Shown here: piece by piece, positions 52,777-63,117 of the stretch
Layout of the letters: each line of letters begins with the position of its first letter
How positions within the stretch are numbered: the first letter of the stretch is position 1
Assembly: GCF_000716715.1 (NCBI RefSeq)
Contig: NZ_JNYJ01000006.1
Location: forward strand, 62,001-126,000
DNA length: 64,000 bases
Direction: 5' to 3'
Origin: Dactylosporangium aurantiacum
Lineage (GTDB): Bacteria; Actinomycetota; Actinomycetes; Mycobacteriales; Micromonosporaceae
Translations under genes and position numbers: made by a program
The notes under the pieces: generated by a model
Seen by the model: only the letters and a program-made list of their open reading frames with translations
Database searches by the model: none
What the model was told of the DNA's origin: nothing

Positions 52777-53498
52777 CCGCCACCGTCCGCCGTCGCCCGG
52801 CTGAACCGCCTGAGCCGCGCCCGCAGCCCGGCCACGGACACGGCGGCCGGCGCGGCGAGCAGCCCCGCGGCCACCGCGCACAGCAGCCGGGTCCCGGTGG
52901 TGTGGCCCAGCGCCGCGCCCGGCAGGAACGGCACCACCGCCGCCGCGCCGCCGGTGACGACCGCGCCGACCGTCCAGAACAGCGCCGGGCGGCGCCGCAC
53001 CACCGGCGGGTCGCCGTGCCACGCGCGCAGCAGCCGCCGCCGGCCGATGACCGTGACGGTGCCGAGCAGCCCCGCGAAGCCCAGCACGTGCATCACGTAC
53101 ACCGACGGCGGCACCACCGTCTCGAGCCGGTCCAGCGCCAGGTGACTGGCCGCGCCCAGCAACGCCGAGGTCAGCACGACGACGGGGTGCGGCCGGTGCC
53201 GTCCCAGCGCCCCGTAGTCGGTGAGCGCGAACGGCCCGCCGGCCGGCAGGTGCGCGGCCACCACCGGCGTCACCCGTCGCACCAGCCACGCCGCCGCCAG
53301 GGTCACCGGCAGGCACCACAGCACGAGTCCCGCGACCTGATGCGACAGCGGCCAGACCGGCAGCCCCGAGCCGTCCAGCGTGTACGCGAGGTCCGGCGCC
53401 ATCGCCCCGATGACCAGCGCGATCTCGTCGAACCAGCGGGGCCGCCACAGCTTCAGCGGCAGCACGGCGGCAGGGTGGGTCGGAAACGTCAGCGGCAC
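52770..53498 (-). CDS. DUF4184-family membrane protein
   Basis: 242 aa from GTG 53498 (VPLTFPTHPAAVLPLKLWRP). DUF4184 hallmarks are PTHPAAVLPL at the start, APDLAYTLDG, and LSHQVAGLVLWCLPVTLAAA, then SHLALDRLE. About five to six TM helices. Histidines near the first helix resemble those of YdjM-like metal-dependent hydrolases, but the role is unknown. Diverges from the sigma factor gene. Confidence 0.88.
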   Translation of the reverse strand: MPLTFPTHPAAVLPLKLWRPRWFDEIALVIGAMAPDLAYTLDGSGLPVWPLSHQVAGLVLWCLPVTLAAAWLVRRVTPVVAAHLPAGGPFALTDYGALGRHRPHPVVVLTSALLGAASHLALDRLETVVPPSVYVMHVLGFAGLLGTVTVIGRRRLLRAWHGDPPVVRRRPALFWTVGAVVTGGAAAVVPFLPGAALGHTTGTRLLCAVAAGLLAAPAAVSVAGLRARLRRFSRATADGGGQ

Positions 53499-53620
53499 GT
53501 CCGTGACGGTAGTGACACCCTGTGCGCACCCCGTGCCGCTGTTGTGGAGATTCCGCGTCGGCCGGCGCAACCAGCGCACCCGCGACGTGCAGGACGCGCA
53601 CGGGATCATGGCAGGCGGGG

Positions 53621-53654
53621 TGTCACATCCAGGGCGGTGGCGGTGCTCTGTAGG
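53621..53654 (+). promoter_or_regulatory. Candidate ECF autoregulatory promoter
   Basis: TGTCACA at 53621-53627 with CTGTAGG at 53648-53654, a 20-bp gap, just before the GTG of the sigma factor gene at 53656. TGTCACA-type -35 elements are used by several ECF groups. The start codon would be at or near the transcription start (leaderless). It differs clearly from the TGTCGGATC motif elsewhere in the window, so a different sigma factor is expected for those genes. Confidence 0.45.
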
Positions 53655-53655
53655 T

Positions 53656-54249
53656 GTGGAACAGGATGTCAAGCTCGCAGGGGACGTCGTGGCGGTGGTG
53701 CCGGCCGCCGGGTGGCGACGGGTGGCCGGGCGGGCCGAACGGAAGGACGCCGTGGCTGTGCGTGCCGACCTCGAAGCGGTGTTCCGCGCCGCGTACCCCC
53801 GGGTCGTGGCGGTCGCCGCGCGGGTGCTCGGTTCACGGGACCAGGCCGAGGACGTGGCGCAGGAGGTGTTCCTGACGTTCGGGCGGTCGTCGGTACCGGC
53901 GGAGGAGGCCACCGGCTGGTTGTCCGTGGCCGCGGCACACACGGCGCTGAACCAGCTGCGGTCGGGGCGGCGGCGGGTGGCCCGGGAGGAGGCGGTCGGC
54001 GGCGGCGAGGCGGTCAGCCCCGACGTGGCCGACGCCGTGGTCGCCCTCGACGAGCGGCGGCGGGTGCGGGCCGCGCTGGCCCGGCTGCCCCGCCGGCAGG
54101 CGGTCGCCCTGGTGCTGCGGCACAGCGGCCTGAGCTACGCGGAGGTCGCCGCGGCCCTCGAACTTTCCCCCGGCAGCGTCGGCACGGTCGTGCGGCGCGC
54201 CGAGTCAGCCCTACGCAAGGAGTTGCACCGTCATGCGTCATCCGACTGA
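53656..54249 (+). CDS. SigE-family ECF RNA polymerase sigma factor
   Basis: 197 aa from GTG 53656. Region 2: LEAVFRAAYPRVVAVAARVL, AEDVAQEVFLTFGRS; region 4: RVRAALARLPRRQAVALVLR, HSGLSYAEVAAALELSPGSV, RRAESALRKEL. It overlaps the anti-sigma gene by 17 bp and heads a four-gene operon of sigma, anti-sigma and ABC transporter. It probably autoregulates through the TGTCACA element upstream. Confidence 0.9.
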   Translation: MEQDVKLAGDVVAVVPAAGWRRVAGRAERKDAVAVRADLEAVFRAAYPRVVAVAARVLGSRDQAEDVAQEVFLTFGRSSVPAEEATGWLSVAAAHTALNQLRSGRRRVAREEAVGGGEAVSPDVADAVVALDERRRVRAALARLPRRQAVALVLRHSGLSYAEVAAALELSPGSVGTVVRRAESALRKELHRHASSD

Positions 54250-55315
54250 CGGCACGCTGCGCCGGCTCGTGGACGAGCCGGCGGGGGTCGCCGACACCGA
54301 TCGTGAGCACGTCGCCGGCTGCCCGGTGTGCCTGACCGGGCTGGACGCCGCGCGCCAGGACGCGGCGGCCGCCGGGGCGGCGCTGTGGCTGGACGCCGGG
54401 GACGTCGACGTCGACGCGGCCTGGCGGCGCCTGTCCGCCGCCGACGGCGCGCCGCGGCGCACCGTGCAGGTCGCCCCGCGCCGGCGGTGGCGGGTCGCGC
54501 TGCGCAGCCCGGTGGTCGCCGCCGTGGCCGCCGTCGCGCTGCTGACCGGGGCGACCGCCGCGGCCGCTACGGACTGGCTGGAGATCTTCCGGACCGACCG
54601 GATCGCCCCCGTCACCGTCACGCAGGCCGATCTGGTCGCGATGCCCGATCTGTCCGCGTACGGGGACCTCACCGTGACCAACGGTCCCGCGGTGCGTACC
54701 GTGGCCGACGCCGCGGCGGCGCAGGAGGCCACCGGCCTGACGGTGCCGCGGGTCGGCAAGCTGCCGCGCGGCGTGCGCGGGGAACCGACCTACAAGGTCG
54801 GCAACCGGGCCGACGCCGTGTTCACGTTCTCCGCGCGCAAGGCGGCGCAGACCGCCGCCGCGGCCGGCAAGGCGCTGCCGCCACCGCCCGCGGGGCTGGA
54901 CGGCAGCCAGTTCCGGCTCAGCGCCGGGCCGGGCCTGGCCGCCATGTGGCCCGGTGGCAGCGGCGCGCCGGTGATGGCGGTCGCCCGGGTCGTCGCCCCG
55001 ACCGCGTACTCCAACGGCGTCGCGTTCGACACGGCCCGCGACTACCTGCTGTCGCTGCCGGGCCTGCCCGAGCCGGTCGCGGCGCAACTGCGGGCGTTCT
55101 CCGGCAACGGCATGACCCTGCCGATGATCGTGCGGTCCGGGCAGAAGACGGCGTCGGCCGACGTCGGCGGCAGGCCCGCCACGGTCCTCACCACCCGCGA
55201 CGGTGTCATGTCGGGCGTGGTGTGGGTCGACGACGGCGTCGTCACCGCGGTCGCCGGTGCGCTGAGCGCCGAGGAGGTCCTCGGCGTCGCCCGCGGGCTG
55301 CGGTGGGACCGGTGA
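54233..55315 (+). CDS. Membrane anti-sigma factor (zinc-binding ZAS type)
   Basis: 360 aa. An N-terminal zinc-binding motif HVAGCPVC (H-x3-C-x2-C) at about 26-33 should bind the sigma factor. One TM helix (AAVAAVALLTGATAAAAT) at about 98-115 precedes a large extracytoplasmic sensor domain. The exported part has FRTDRIAPVTVTQADLVAMP, PRVGKLPRGVRGEPTYKVGN and YLLSLPGLPEPVAAQLRAFS. It holds the SigE-family sigma factor at the membrane until a signal arrives. Its stop overlaps the ATPase GTG (GTGA). Confidence 0.88.
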   Translation: MRHPTDGTLRRLVDEPAGVADTDREHVAGCPVCLTGLDAARQDAAAAGAALWLDAGDVDVDAAWRRLSAADGAPRRTVQVAPRRRWRVALRSPVVAAVAAVALLTGATAAAATDWLEIFRTDRIAPVTVTQADLVAMPDLSAYGDLTVTNGPAVRTVADAAAAQEATGLTVPRVGKLPRGVRGEPTYKVGNRADAVFTFSARKAAQTAAAAGKALPPPPAGLDGSQFRLSAGPGLAAMWPGGSGAPVMAVARVVAPTAYSNGVAFDTARDYLLSLPGLPEPVAAQLRAFSGNGMTLPMIVRSGQKTASADVGGRPATVLTTRDGVMSGVVWVDDGVVTAVAGALSAEEVLGVARGLRWDR

Positions 55316-56283
55316 GCGCCGGGGCACTGAGCGGCGGCGCGCCGTCGCCGGCCGAGCTGCCCGAGTCACCCGCCGTGTGGTGCTCCGGCCTGCGGAAACG
55401 GTACCGGCGGCAGACGGCCGTCGACGACGTCTCCTTCACCGTGCGGCGGGGCGAGGTGCTGGGCCTGCTCGGGCCGAACGGCGCCGGCAAGACCAGCACG
55501 ATCAAGATCCTGCTGGGGCTGGTCCGGGCCGACGCGGGGGAGGTCCTGCTGCTCGGCCGGCCGGCCCGGGACCCGCTCGCCCGCGCCCGGGTCGGGTACC
55601 TGCCGGAGCTGTTCCGGTACCAGCCGTGGCTCACCGCCGCCGAGGTGCTGGCCCTGCACGTACGGCTGGCCGGCGCCACGGTGCCGGACCCGCAACGGCG
55701 TGAGTGCCTGGCCACGGTCGGGCTCGCCGACCGCGCCGGCGACCGGGTCGGCGGCTTCTCCAAGGGCATGCAGCAGCGGCTCGGGCTGGCGGTCGCGCTG
55801 GTCGCCCGCCCCGAGCTGGTCGTGCTGGACGAGCCGACCAGCGCCCTGGACCCGCTCGGCCGCGCCGACGTGCGGGACCTGCTGCTCGGCCTGAAGGAGC
55901 GCAACGTCGCGGTGCTGCTCAACTCGCACCTCATCGGCGAGGTCGAGCGGGTCTGCGACCGCGTCGTCATCCTCGACAAAGGGCGGGTCGCCGCCGCCGG
56001 TACCCTCGGTGAACTGCTCGGCGGCCGGGAGCTGCGGCTGCGGCTGGGCGGGGTGGGCGAGGCGGCCACGGCACGGCTGGCGTCGGCCGGCACGCTGCAC
56101 CGCAGCGGCGACACGTTCACCGTCACGCTGCCCGCCGACCACGACGCCGACCTGGTGCCGCGGCTGGTCGCCGATCTCGTCGCGGCAGGTGTACGGGTGC
56201 ACGCCGTCGAACCCTCCCGGGTCAGCCTGGAGCAGCGGCTGCTGGACATCCTGCGGGCGTCCTCGGAAGGGGCGACCCGATGA
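55312..56283 (+). CDS. ABC transporter ATP-binding protein
   Basis: 323 aa from GTG 55312. Walker A GLLGPNGAGKTST, a modified signature FSKGMQQRLG in place of LSGGQ (as in many ABC-2 drug and lantibiotic exporters), Walker B LVVLDEPTSALDPLG and H-loop LLNSHLIGEVE. The C-terminal 90 residues are a family-typical accessory domain. It overlaps the permease gene by 4 bp and, with the anti-sigma gene, is part of the sigma operon. Confidence 0.93.
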   Translation: MSAGALSGGAPSPAELPESPAVWCSGLRKRYRRQTAVDDVSFTVRRGEVLGLLGPNGAGKTSTIKILLGLVRADAGEVLLLGRPARDPLARARVGYLPELFRYQPWLTAAEVLALHVRLAGATVPDPQRRECLATVGLADRAGDRVGGFSKGMQQRLGLAVALVARPELVVLDEPTSALDPLGRADVRDLLLGLKERNVAVLLNSHLIGEVERVCDRVVILDKGRVAAAGTLGELLGGRELRLRLGGVGEAATARLASAGTLHRSGDTFTVTLPADHDADLVPRLVADLVAAGVRVHAVEPSRVSLEQRLLDILRASSEGATR

Positions 56284-57119
56284 CCGTGCTCACCGTCGCC
56301 GCGCTCACGCTGCAGGAGGCGTCGCGCCGGAGGGTGCTGCGCGCGCTCGCCGTCATGACCGTCGTGCTGCTCGGGCTGAGCGCGTGGGGGTTCTCCCGCA
56401 TCGACGCCACGTTCGGCGGCATGACCAGCGGCGAGTCGCGCATCGCCGCCGCGACCGTGCTCAACCTGGTCATGTTCGGGCTGAGCCTGATCTCCGCGCT
56501 CGGCAGCGCGTTCCTGGCCGGGCCGACCGTCGCCGGCGAGATCGAGTCCGGCATCGCCCTGGCGATCCTGACCCGCCCGGTGCGCCGCTCCTCGGTGCTC
56601 GTCGGCAAGTGGCTGGGCCTCGTCGGGTTCGGCACCGGCTTCGTCGCCGTCGCCGGGCTCGCCCAGCTGCTCATCGTGCGCGTCACCGTCGGGTACTGGC
56701 CGCCGCAGCCGGTGACCGGCCTGGCCCTGCTCGCGGCCCAGGCGGTCGCGCTGCTGACCCTCGGCCTGCTGCTGTCCACGGTGATCTCGCCGATGGCCTC
56801 GGGCATCGTGTCCGTCGGCCTCTTCGGCGCCACCTGGATCGCCGGTGTCGTCGGCGCGGTCGGGCAGGCCCTCGGCAACCCGAGCCTGACCCAGGTCGGC
56901 ACCGTGTCCAGGATGCTGCTGCCGACGGACGGGCTGTGGCGTGGCGCCATGCACGCCTTCCAGGACCCGACGCTGATCACCCAGTTCAGTGAGGCGTTCG
57001 AGGGGCACCCGTTCCTGAGCCAGACGGGTCTGACCGCCGCGTACGTCGCGTGGGCGGGCGTGTGGGTCGCCGTCGTGCTCGGCCTGGCGGCGGCCGCGTT
57101 CCACCGCCGGGACGTGTGA
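56280..57119 (+). CDS. ABC-2 type transporter permease
   Basis: 279 aa. Six TM helices (first VLRALAVMTVVLLGLSAWGF; last YVAWAGVWVAVVLGLAAAAF), with EIESGIALAILTRPVRRSSV, the cytoplasmic loop that couples to the ATPase. Exports an unknown substrate under control of the SigE-family sigma/anti-sigma pair. Followed immediately by a 30-bp tandem repeat. Confidence 0.88.
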   Translation: MTVLTVAALTLQEASRRRVLRALAVMTVVLLGLSAWGFSRIDATFGGMTSGESRIAAATVLNLVMFGLSLISALGSAFLAGPTVAGEIESGIALAILTRPVRRSSVLVGKWLGLVGFGTGFVAVAGLAQLLIVRVTVGYWPPQPVTGLALLAAQAVALLTLGLLLSTVISPMASGIVSVGLFGATWIAGVVGAVGQALGNPSLTQVGTVSRMLLPTDGLWRGAMHAFQDPTLITQFSEAFEGHPFLSQTGLTAAYVAWAGVWVAVVLGLAAAAFHRRDV

Positions 57120-57120
57120 G

Positions 57121-57220
57121 GTGGTCCCGGACGGCTCTGCCGCGTCAGCGGTCGTCCCGGACGGCTCTGCCGCGTCAGCGGTCGTCCCGGACGGCTCTGC
57201 CGCGTCAGCGGTCGTCCCGG
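57121..57220. repeat. 30-bp tandem repeat, three full copies plus a partial
   Basis: The unit begins GTCGTCCCGGACGGCTCTGC and ends CGCGTCAGCG; copies at 57121, 57151 and 57181 are nearly identical (one G for C change in the first), with the first 10 bases again at 57211. Each unit contains CCGC-GTCA-GCGG, a small hairpin. It fills the gap between the ABC permease and UvrA-like genes. No spacers differ between copies, so it is not a CRISPR array. It may vary in copy number and act as a terminator or promoter spacer. Confidence 0.9.
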
Positions 57221-57272
57221 CGCAGCCGCTGGATCAGCGGAAATTGTCAGACCCCTCCTTTACAGTGGCCCG

Positions 57273-59546
<2,274 letters not shown>

Positions 59547-59810
59547 CGGACGGCCCATCCGCACCAGTGTCCTGTTTCGCCGGTCACGGCCGGGCGCGGC
59601 CGACGATCCGTCGGCGGTCCGCCGTGGCCGGTGGGACCGGTGCGGACCGGCGGTGATCGACGGGGCGTCGGCGTCCCGCTGTCCCGTCGGGGTGTCCGTC
59701 GTAGCACGCGGAAGGGCTCCGGCGCCGAGCGGCCATGCCGGGTGCCAGCGGTGCCTGACCGAGGTTCCACCACCGATCGCCTCGCCCTGCTACAGATTGC
59801 GCAGCAGCTG

Positions 59811-60125
59811 ATGTTCATCGACATCTACCTTTTCTCGCTGCCCTCCGACGTGGATCGGGACGACATCGAGGACGAGCTGCAGGCGACAGACGGATTCGAC
59901 GTGGTCGGGGCCGGCACCGGAGCGGACTTCGTCAACCTTGACGTCGAGGTCGACGACGCTGTTCCGCGGGAGCGGGCCCTTGCCACGGTCGCCGGGATCC
60001 TCCGGAGGCTCGGTTCGCACGCCGGAGCGCACGTCAGGGTGTCGGACACCGGTGAGCGCATCGCGGTGGACGACATCACGGAGCTCACCCGTGGCGGCCA
60101 CGGACCAGCCGTTGGTTCGCAGTGA
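59811..60125 (+). CDS. Hypothetical protein
   Basis: About 104 aa from ATG 59811 (a GTG at 59751 is also in frame). Reads MFIDIYLFSLPSDVDRDDIE, FDVVGAGTGADFVNLDVEVD, ALATVAGILRRLGSHAGAHV, then a VDDITEL end. The pattern of strands and helices is a ferredoxin-like single domain; the role is unknown. The start lacks a strong ribosome binding site. Confidence 0.5.
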   Translation: MFIDIYLFSLPSDVDRDDIEDELQATDGFDVVGAGTGADFVNLDVEVDDAVPRERALATVAGILRRLGSHAGAHVRVSDTGERIAVDDITELTRGGHGPAVGSQ

Positions 60126-60160
60126 ACTTGATCCGGTTGCCGTCTGGAAGCAGCTGCGGA

Positions 60161-60640
60161 TCAACTTGAGTGCGGCATGCTGGGCGGGTTCCATCTCGGT
60201 GGTTCTGATCTTTTCTCGGAGTCCGGTCGTGTCTTGGCTCGGTTGAGCGCGAAGTACGCGGTTCGGTCGGGTTCGGGTCCGTGTTCCTCCCACCAGTAGC
60301 CCGGCCGGAAGGGGATGCCGACCCAGCGGCAGAGGGGTGGCCTCGTTTGAGCAGTTCTCGGGGTGCTGGGTGGTCGAGGATGCGGGCGGCTTGCAGCAGG
60401 AAGTGCATGGGTGCGGTGATGATCGGCTTCGTAGGGATTTCGGCGGCGTCGTCCGGCCAGGTGAAGGTGCTGAGCAGGTCGGCCAGGGCGACGGTTTCGG
60501 GGTAGCGGACGATGGCGTCGGTGTCGGGCCGGTCGAGGCGTTCAGCACGGGCCCGCCAGCGCACGGTGATTGACTCGGGGTTGCTGCGGCGGGTGTCGGC
60601 GTAGGGTCGCCAGTCGCGGGTGAGCCGGGTCGCATGCCGC
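60161..60640 (-). pseudogene. Unrecognised gene broken by one frameshift
   Basis: One frame reads RDWRPYADTRRSNPESITVR, DTDAIVRYPETVALADLLST, TFTWPDDAAEIPTKPIITAP and MHFLLQAARILDHPAPRELL, KRGHP. At about 60335 the reading must change frame to continue LCRWVGIPFRPGYWWEEHGP, EPDRTAYFALNRAK to a stop at 60163-60161. Both halves look coding. I do not recognise the family, which may come from a mobile element. No start was decided. Confidence 0.45.
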
Positions 60641-60657
60641 CTTCCCCCTCGCTCGGC

Positions 60658-61302
60658 TCAGCGGTGGCCCGGTGCGGTCGTGTCGTACAGGTCTCGGCAG
60701 AGCGTGTCGCCGACCCACCGCACCCATTCAGGTTCGGCCCAGCCCGCACTGATGACCAGGCTGCGATAACACTCGGGTCCGGTCAGGAAGAAGAGGAGGT
60801 CGGCCGCCCGGTCCCGGCGCACATCGGGCGCCAGCGGCGTCTTCTGGGACAGGGCGTCGACGAGTGCGGTCATGTCGGCGCGTCGGCGGGTCTCGGAGTT
60901 CTGGTAAACGGCGCCGGCCGGGTCCTGCGAGACGGCGTGGTAGACGGGGATCATCGGCGCCACCCGGGCCAGCATGGCCGCGACCCCGGCGACGATCTTG
61001 CGCAACGCCGAGGGGGCGTCCGGCTCCCGCATCGCGTCGATGTGCCATTGCTGCAGCGGCGGGGGAGTCGGGTCGTCGCCGAGGATCGTCCATTCGTGGA
61101 CAGCCTGCAGCAGGTGGTCCTTGGTGCGGAAGTTGAAGTAGACCGTCTGCACGGCGACGCCGGCCCGCTCCGCGATGGTCTCCATGGTGGTGGCGCGGAG
61201 GCCGAACTCGCAGAACAGCGCGTAGGCGTGGCGGACGATGCGCGCGCGGGTCGCCTGACCTCTGGCGCTGCTTTTCGAGACCTGGCCCTTGACGGATGGC
61301 AC
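60658..61302 (-). CDS. TetR-family regulator
   Basis: 214 aa from GTG 61302 (VPSVKGQVSKSS). HTH: ARIVRHAYALFCEFGLRATT, METIAERAGVAVQTVYFNFR. Its C-terminal domain is typical of ligand-sensing TetR repressors. I rejected the longer ATG at 61341 because it lies inside a 19-bp palindrome that is the likely operator. It diverges from two membrane-protein genes. Confidence 0.92.
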   Translation of the reverse strand: MPSVKGQVSKSSARGQATRARIVRHAYALFCEFGLRATTMETIAERAGVAVQTVYFNFRTKDHLLQAVHEWTILGDDPTPPPLQQWHIDAMREPDAPSALRKIVAGVAAMLARVAPMIPVYHAVSQDPAGAVYQNSETRRRADMTALVDALSQKTPLAPDVRRDRAADLLFFLTGPECYRSLVISAGWAEPEWVRWVGDTLCRDLYDTTAPGHR

Positions 61303-61326
61303 GAACCAGACTCTACTTACCCTGAC

Positions 61327-61345
61327 ACTAGTGGTGACCACTAGT
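61327..61345. promoter_or_regulatory. Perfect 19-bp palindrome, TetR operator
   Basis: ACTAGTGGTGACCACTAGT is an exact inverted repeat around its central G. A weaker related dyad follows (CACTAG at 61352-61357 with TTAGTG at 61367-61372), so repressor may bind two sites. It lies 24 bp from the TetR start and about 70 bp from the divergent membrane gene. Confidence 0.85.
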
Positions 61346-61415
61346 CATAACCACTAGCCAGGACCATTAGTGTTCACTACTGGCCATGCGAAGCTGCGCA
61401 CGATAGGGGACGACG

Positions 61416-62000
61416 ATGAAGTGGGCGAGCCGGGTAGCGGTCGCCGGTGCGGTTGTTCAGATCGTGTACGGGCTGCTGGCGTGCGTCTTCCGGTACCCGA
61501 CGATCACCGACCGGCCGTTCGAGTTGCTCTGGGCGCTGGTGAACCTTGCGATGATCGCCAACATCGCGGTGTGGCTGGCGACGAGGGTGGCCTCGCCGGT
61601 TCTCGCCGCCATCGGCGGTGGGCTGGCCGTCGTCGGTCACCTTCTGCGCGCGGGCATCTCGCTGTTCCTGGCGTTCCAGCCGGACGCCGAGGTCGACACG
61701 CCGATCGTCGCCACCGTCATGCTCATGTTCCTCGGCATGGCCCTGATCGGCATCGCCACGGTGCGGGCCAAGCGGCTCACCGGCCGACCGGCGTGGGCGC
61801 CACTGCTCGTCCTGGCCGGCGGTATCGTCGCCGCGCCGTTCTACTCGTTCGACAAAGTGGTGCACTTCATCCTGCTCGGTCTGCTCTGGGGTAGCACCTG
61901 GCTGTACCTGGCAGCAGTCGGCCGGCGAAACCTCAACTCCCGTGGCCACCGGCAGGCGGCGGTCGGCGCTGCCGCTCCGGCGGCCTCGGAGGTGGGCTGA
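61416..62000 (+). CDS. Polytopic membrane protein
   Basis: 194 aa with about six TM helices (VAVAGAVVQIVYGLLACVF, LVNLAMIANIAVWLATRV, LMFLGMALIGIATVRA, KVVHFILLGLLWGSTWLYLA). Resembles DUF4386-like integral proteins. First gene of an operon under the divergent TetR; its stop directly abuts the next start. Confidence 0.8.
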   Translation: MKWASRVAVAGAVVQIVYGLLACVFRYPTITDRPFELLWALVNLAMIANIAVWLATRVASPVLAAIGGGLAVVGHLLRAGISLFLAFQPDAEVDTPIVATVMLMFLGMALIGIATVRAKRLTGRPAWAPLLVLAGGIVAAPFYSFDKVVHFILLGLLWGSTWLYLAAVGRRNLNSRGHRQAAVGAAAPAASEVG

Positions 62001-62627
62001 ATGCGGCAGCGCACGATGGGCGTGCTGTTGCTGATGTCCGGGGTGAGTTTCATTGCCGGAGTCGTCAATCCGCCGTTGCTGCCGACGTGGGGCGCCCCGG
62101 TCCGCGAGGCCATCGGCGTGGCGTCGGCCCATCGCGTGGCATGGTTGACCTCGACCTGGCTGATCACGCTCGCGATCGTGGCGGCCGTCGCCGCGGTCGA
62201 ACTCCTCGCCCGGGTCGTGGAGTGCGACGCTGCGCGGCTTGGCCGGTCGCTGTACCTGGTCGGCGCCGCCCTCGCCCTCGCCTCGACAAGCTTCGACCTG
62301 GCAGTCACCAGCACGCTGCTCGATGCGCGGGAACTTCCGGACTGGTACCTCGGCACCCAACAGTGGGCGGCCGGGCTCTCCACGGCCTACTTCGCGCTCC
62401 TGGCTCCGGCCGCGCTGGCCGCCTTCGGCGTCGCCGTTCTTCGTACCAGAATGTTGCCCGCCTGGAACGCGTGGGTGCTGCTCGTCGCGGCCGCGCTGCT
62501 GCTCGGCCAGTATGCGGCGTTCCGCGACGCCCTGCCGGCGCCGCAGTTCCTGGCCTTCATCGCCGTCGGGGGCGCGGCCGCGATCCGAGGTCCGCGCAGC
62601 GCGTCGCGCCGGCCGTCAGTGCAATGA
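62001..62627 (+). CDS. Polytopic membrane protein
   Basis: 208 aa from ATG 62001, directly after the preceding stop. About six TM helices (VLLLMSGVSFIAGVVNPPLL, WLITLAIVAAVAAVELLARV, LYLVGAALALASTSFDLAV, AWVLLVAAALLLGQYA). DUF4386-like; probably forms a complex with the first protein. Function unknown; the TetR context suggests induction by a small molecule. Confidence 0.8.
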   Translation: MRQRTMGVLLLMSGVSFIAGVVNPPLLPTWGAPVREAIGVASAHRVAWLTSTWLITLAIVAAVAAVELLARVVECDAARLGRSLYLVGAALALASTSFDLAVTSTLLDARELPDWYLGTQQWAAGLSTAYFALLAPAALAAFGVAVLRTRMLPAWNAWVLLVAAALLLGQYAAFRDALPAPQFLAFIAVGGAAAIRGPRSASRRPSVQ

Positions 62628-63117
62628 CTGGAGACGAGCGGCTCTTGCCCGCGACCTGCGGCCAGGTCAGGGGCAACTGCTGCCAGCTGTCACACACACA
62701 CTCCGGACCGGTTCCCAGGCGGTCCACTGAGGACGGTGCGGGACCGCGCCGGGTCCGGTGGGCCGGGGTGCACAGGTCGGCGGTGACCGCCCGGCGCCCG
62801 GGACCAGGCCGCGAACCGGGCCGGCGGCCCGGCGTGCCGATCGGCCGGGTCGCCGGGCTCGTCGCGGGTGACGTCGTGCCCGTACGGGACGAGGACGTCA
62901 CCGCCTCGGTCGCGCCGAGCCCATCCGGTGTGGCTGCCAAGGGCGGTATGGGGACGGTGACGTACGCGCCAGCAGGTCGTCCGGTGTGGTGGGCTGCGGC
63001 ACGACGACCGCCGTGGCGGGGCAAGGCGCGGCCGTACGGGACCGCCGGGGCGCCGGTCACGCGCTCCAGCGGGACTCCGGGAGTGTGCGGCGAGCGGCGC
63101 ACGGGTACAGACGCCGC
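62628..63117. other. 490-bp intergenic region
   Basis: No supported gene. It includes a CACACACACA run (about 62691-62700) and high-GC sequence without clear codon bias in any frame. The last 60 bp precede the ATG of the AI-2E-type gene, whose promoter was not identified. Confidence 0.5.

Noticed and set aside
53621..53654. Same promoter class as the TGTCGGATC motif
   Set aside because: The -35-like TGTCACA and the spacing differ; the two elements are distinct.
57121..57220. CRISPR array
   Set aside because: The 30-bp units abut without variable spacers and no cas genes are near.
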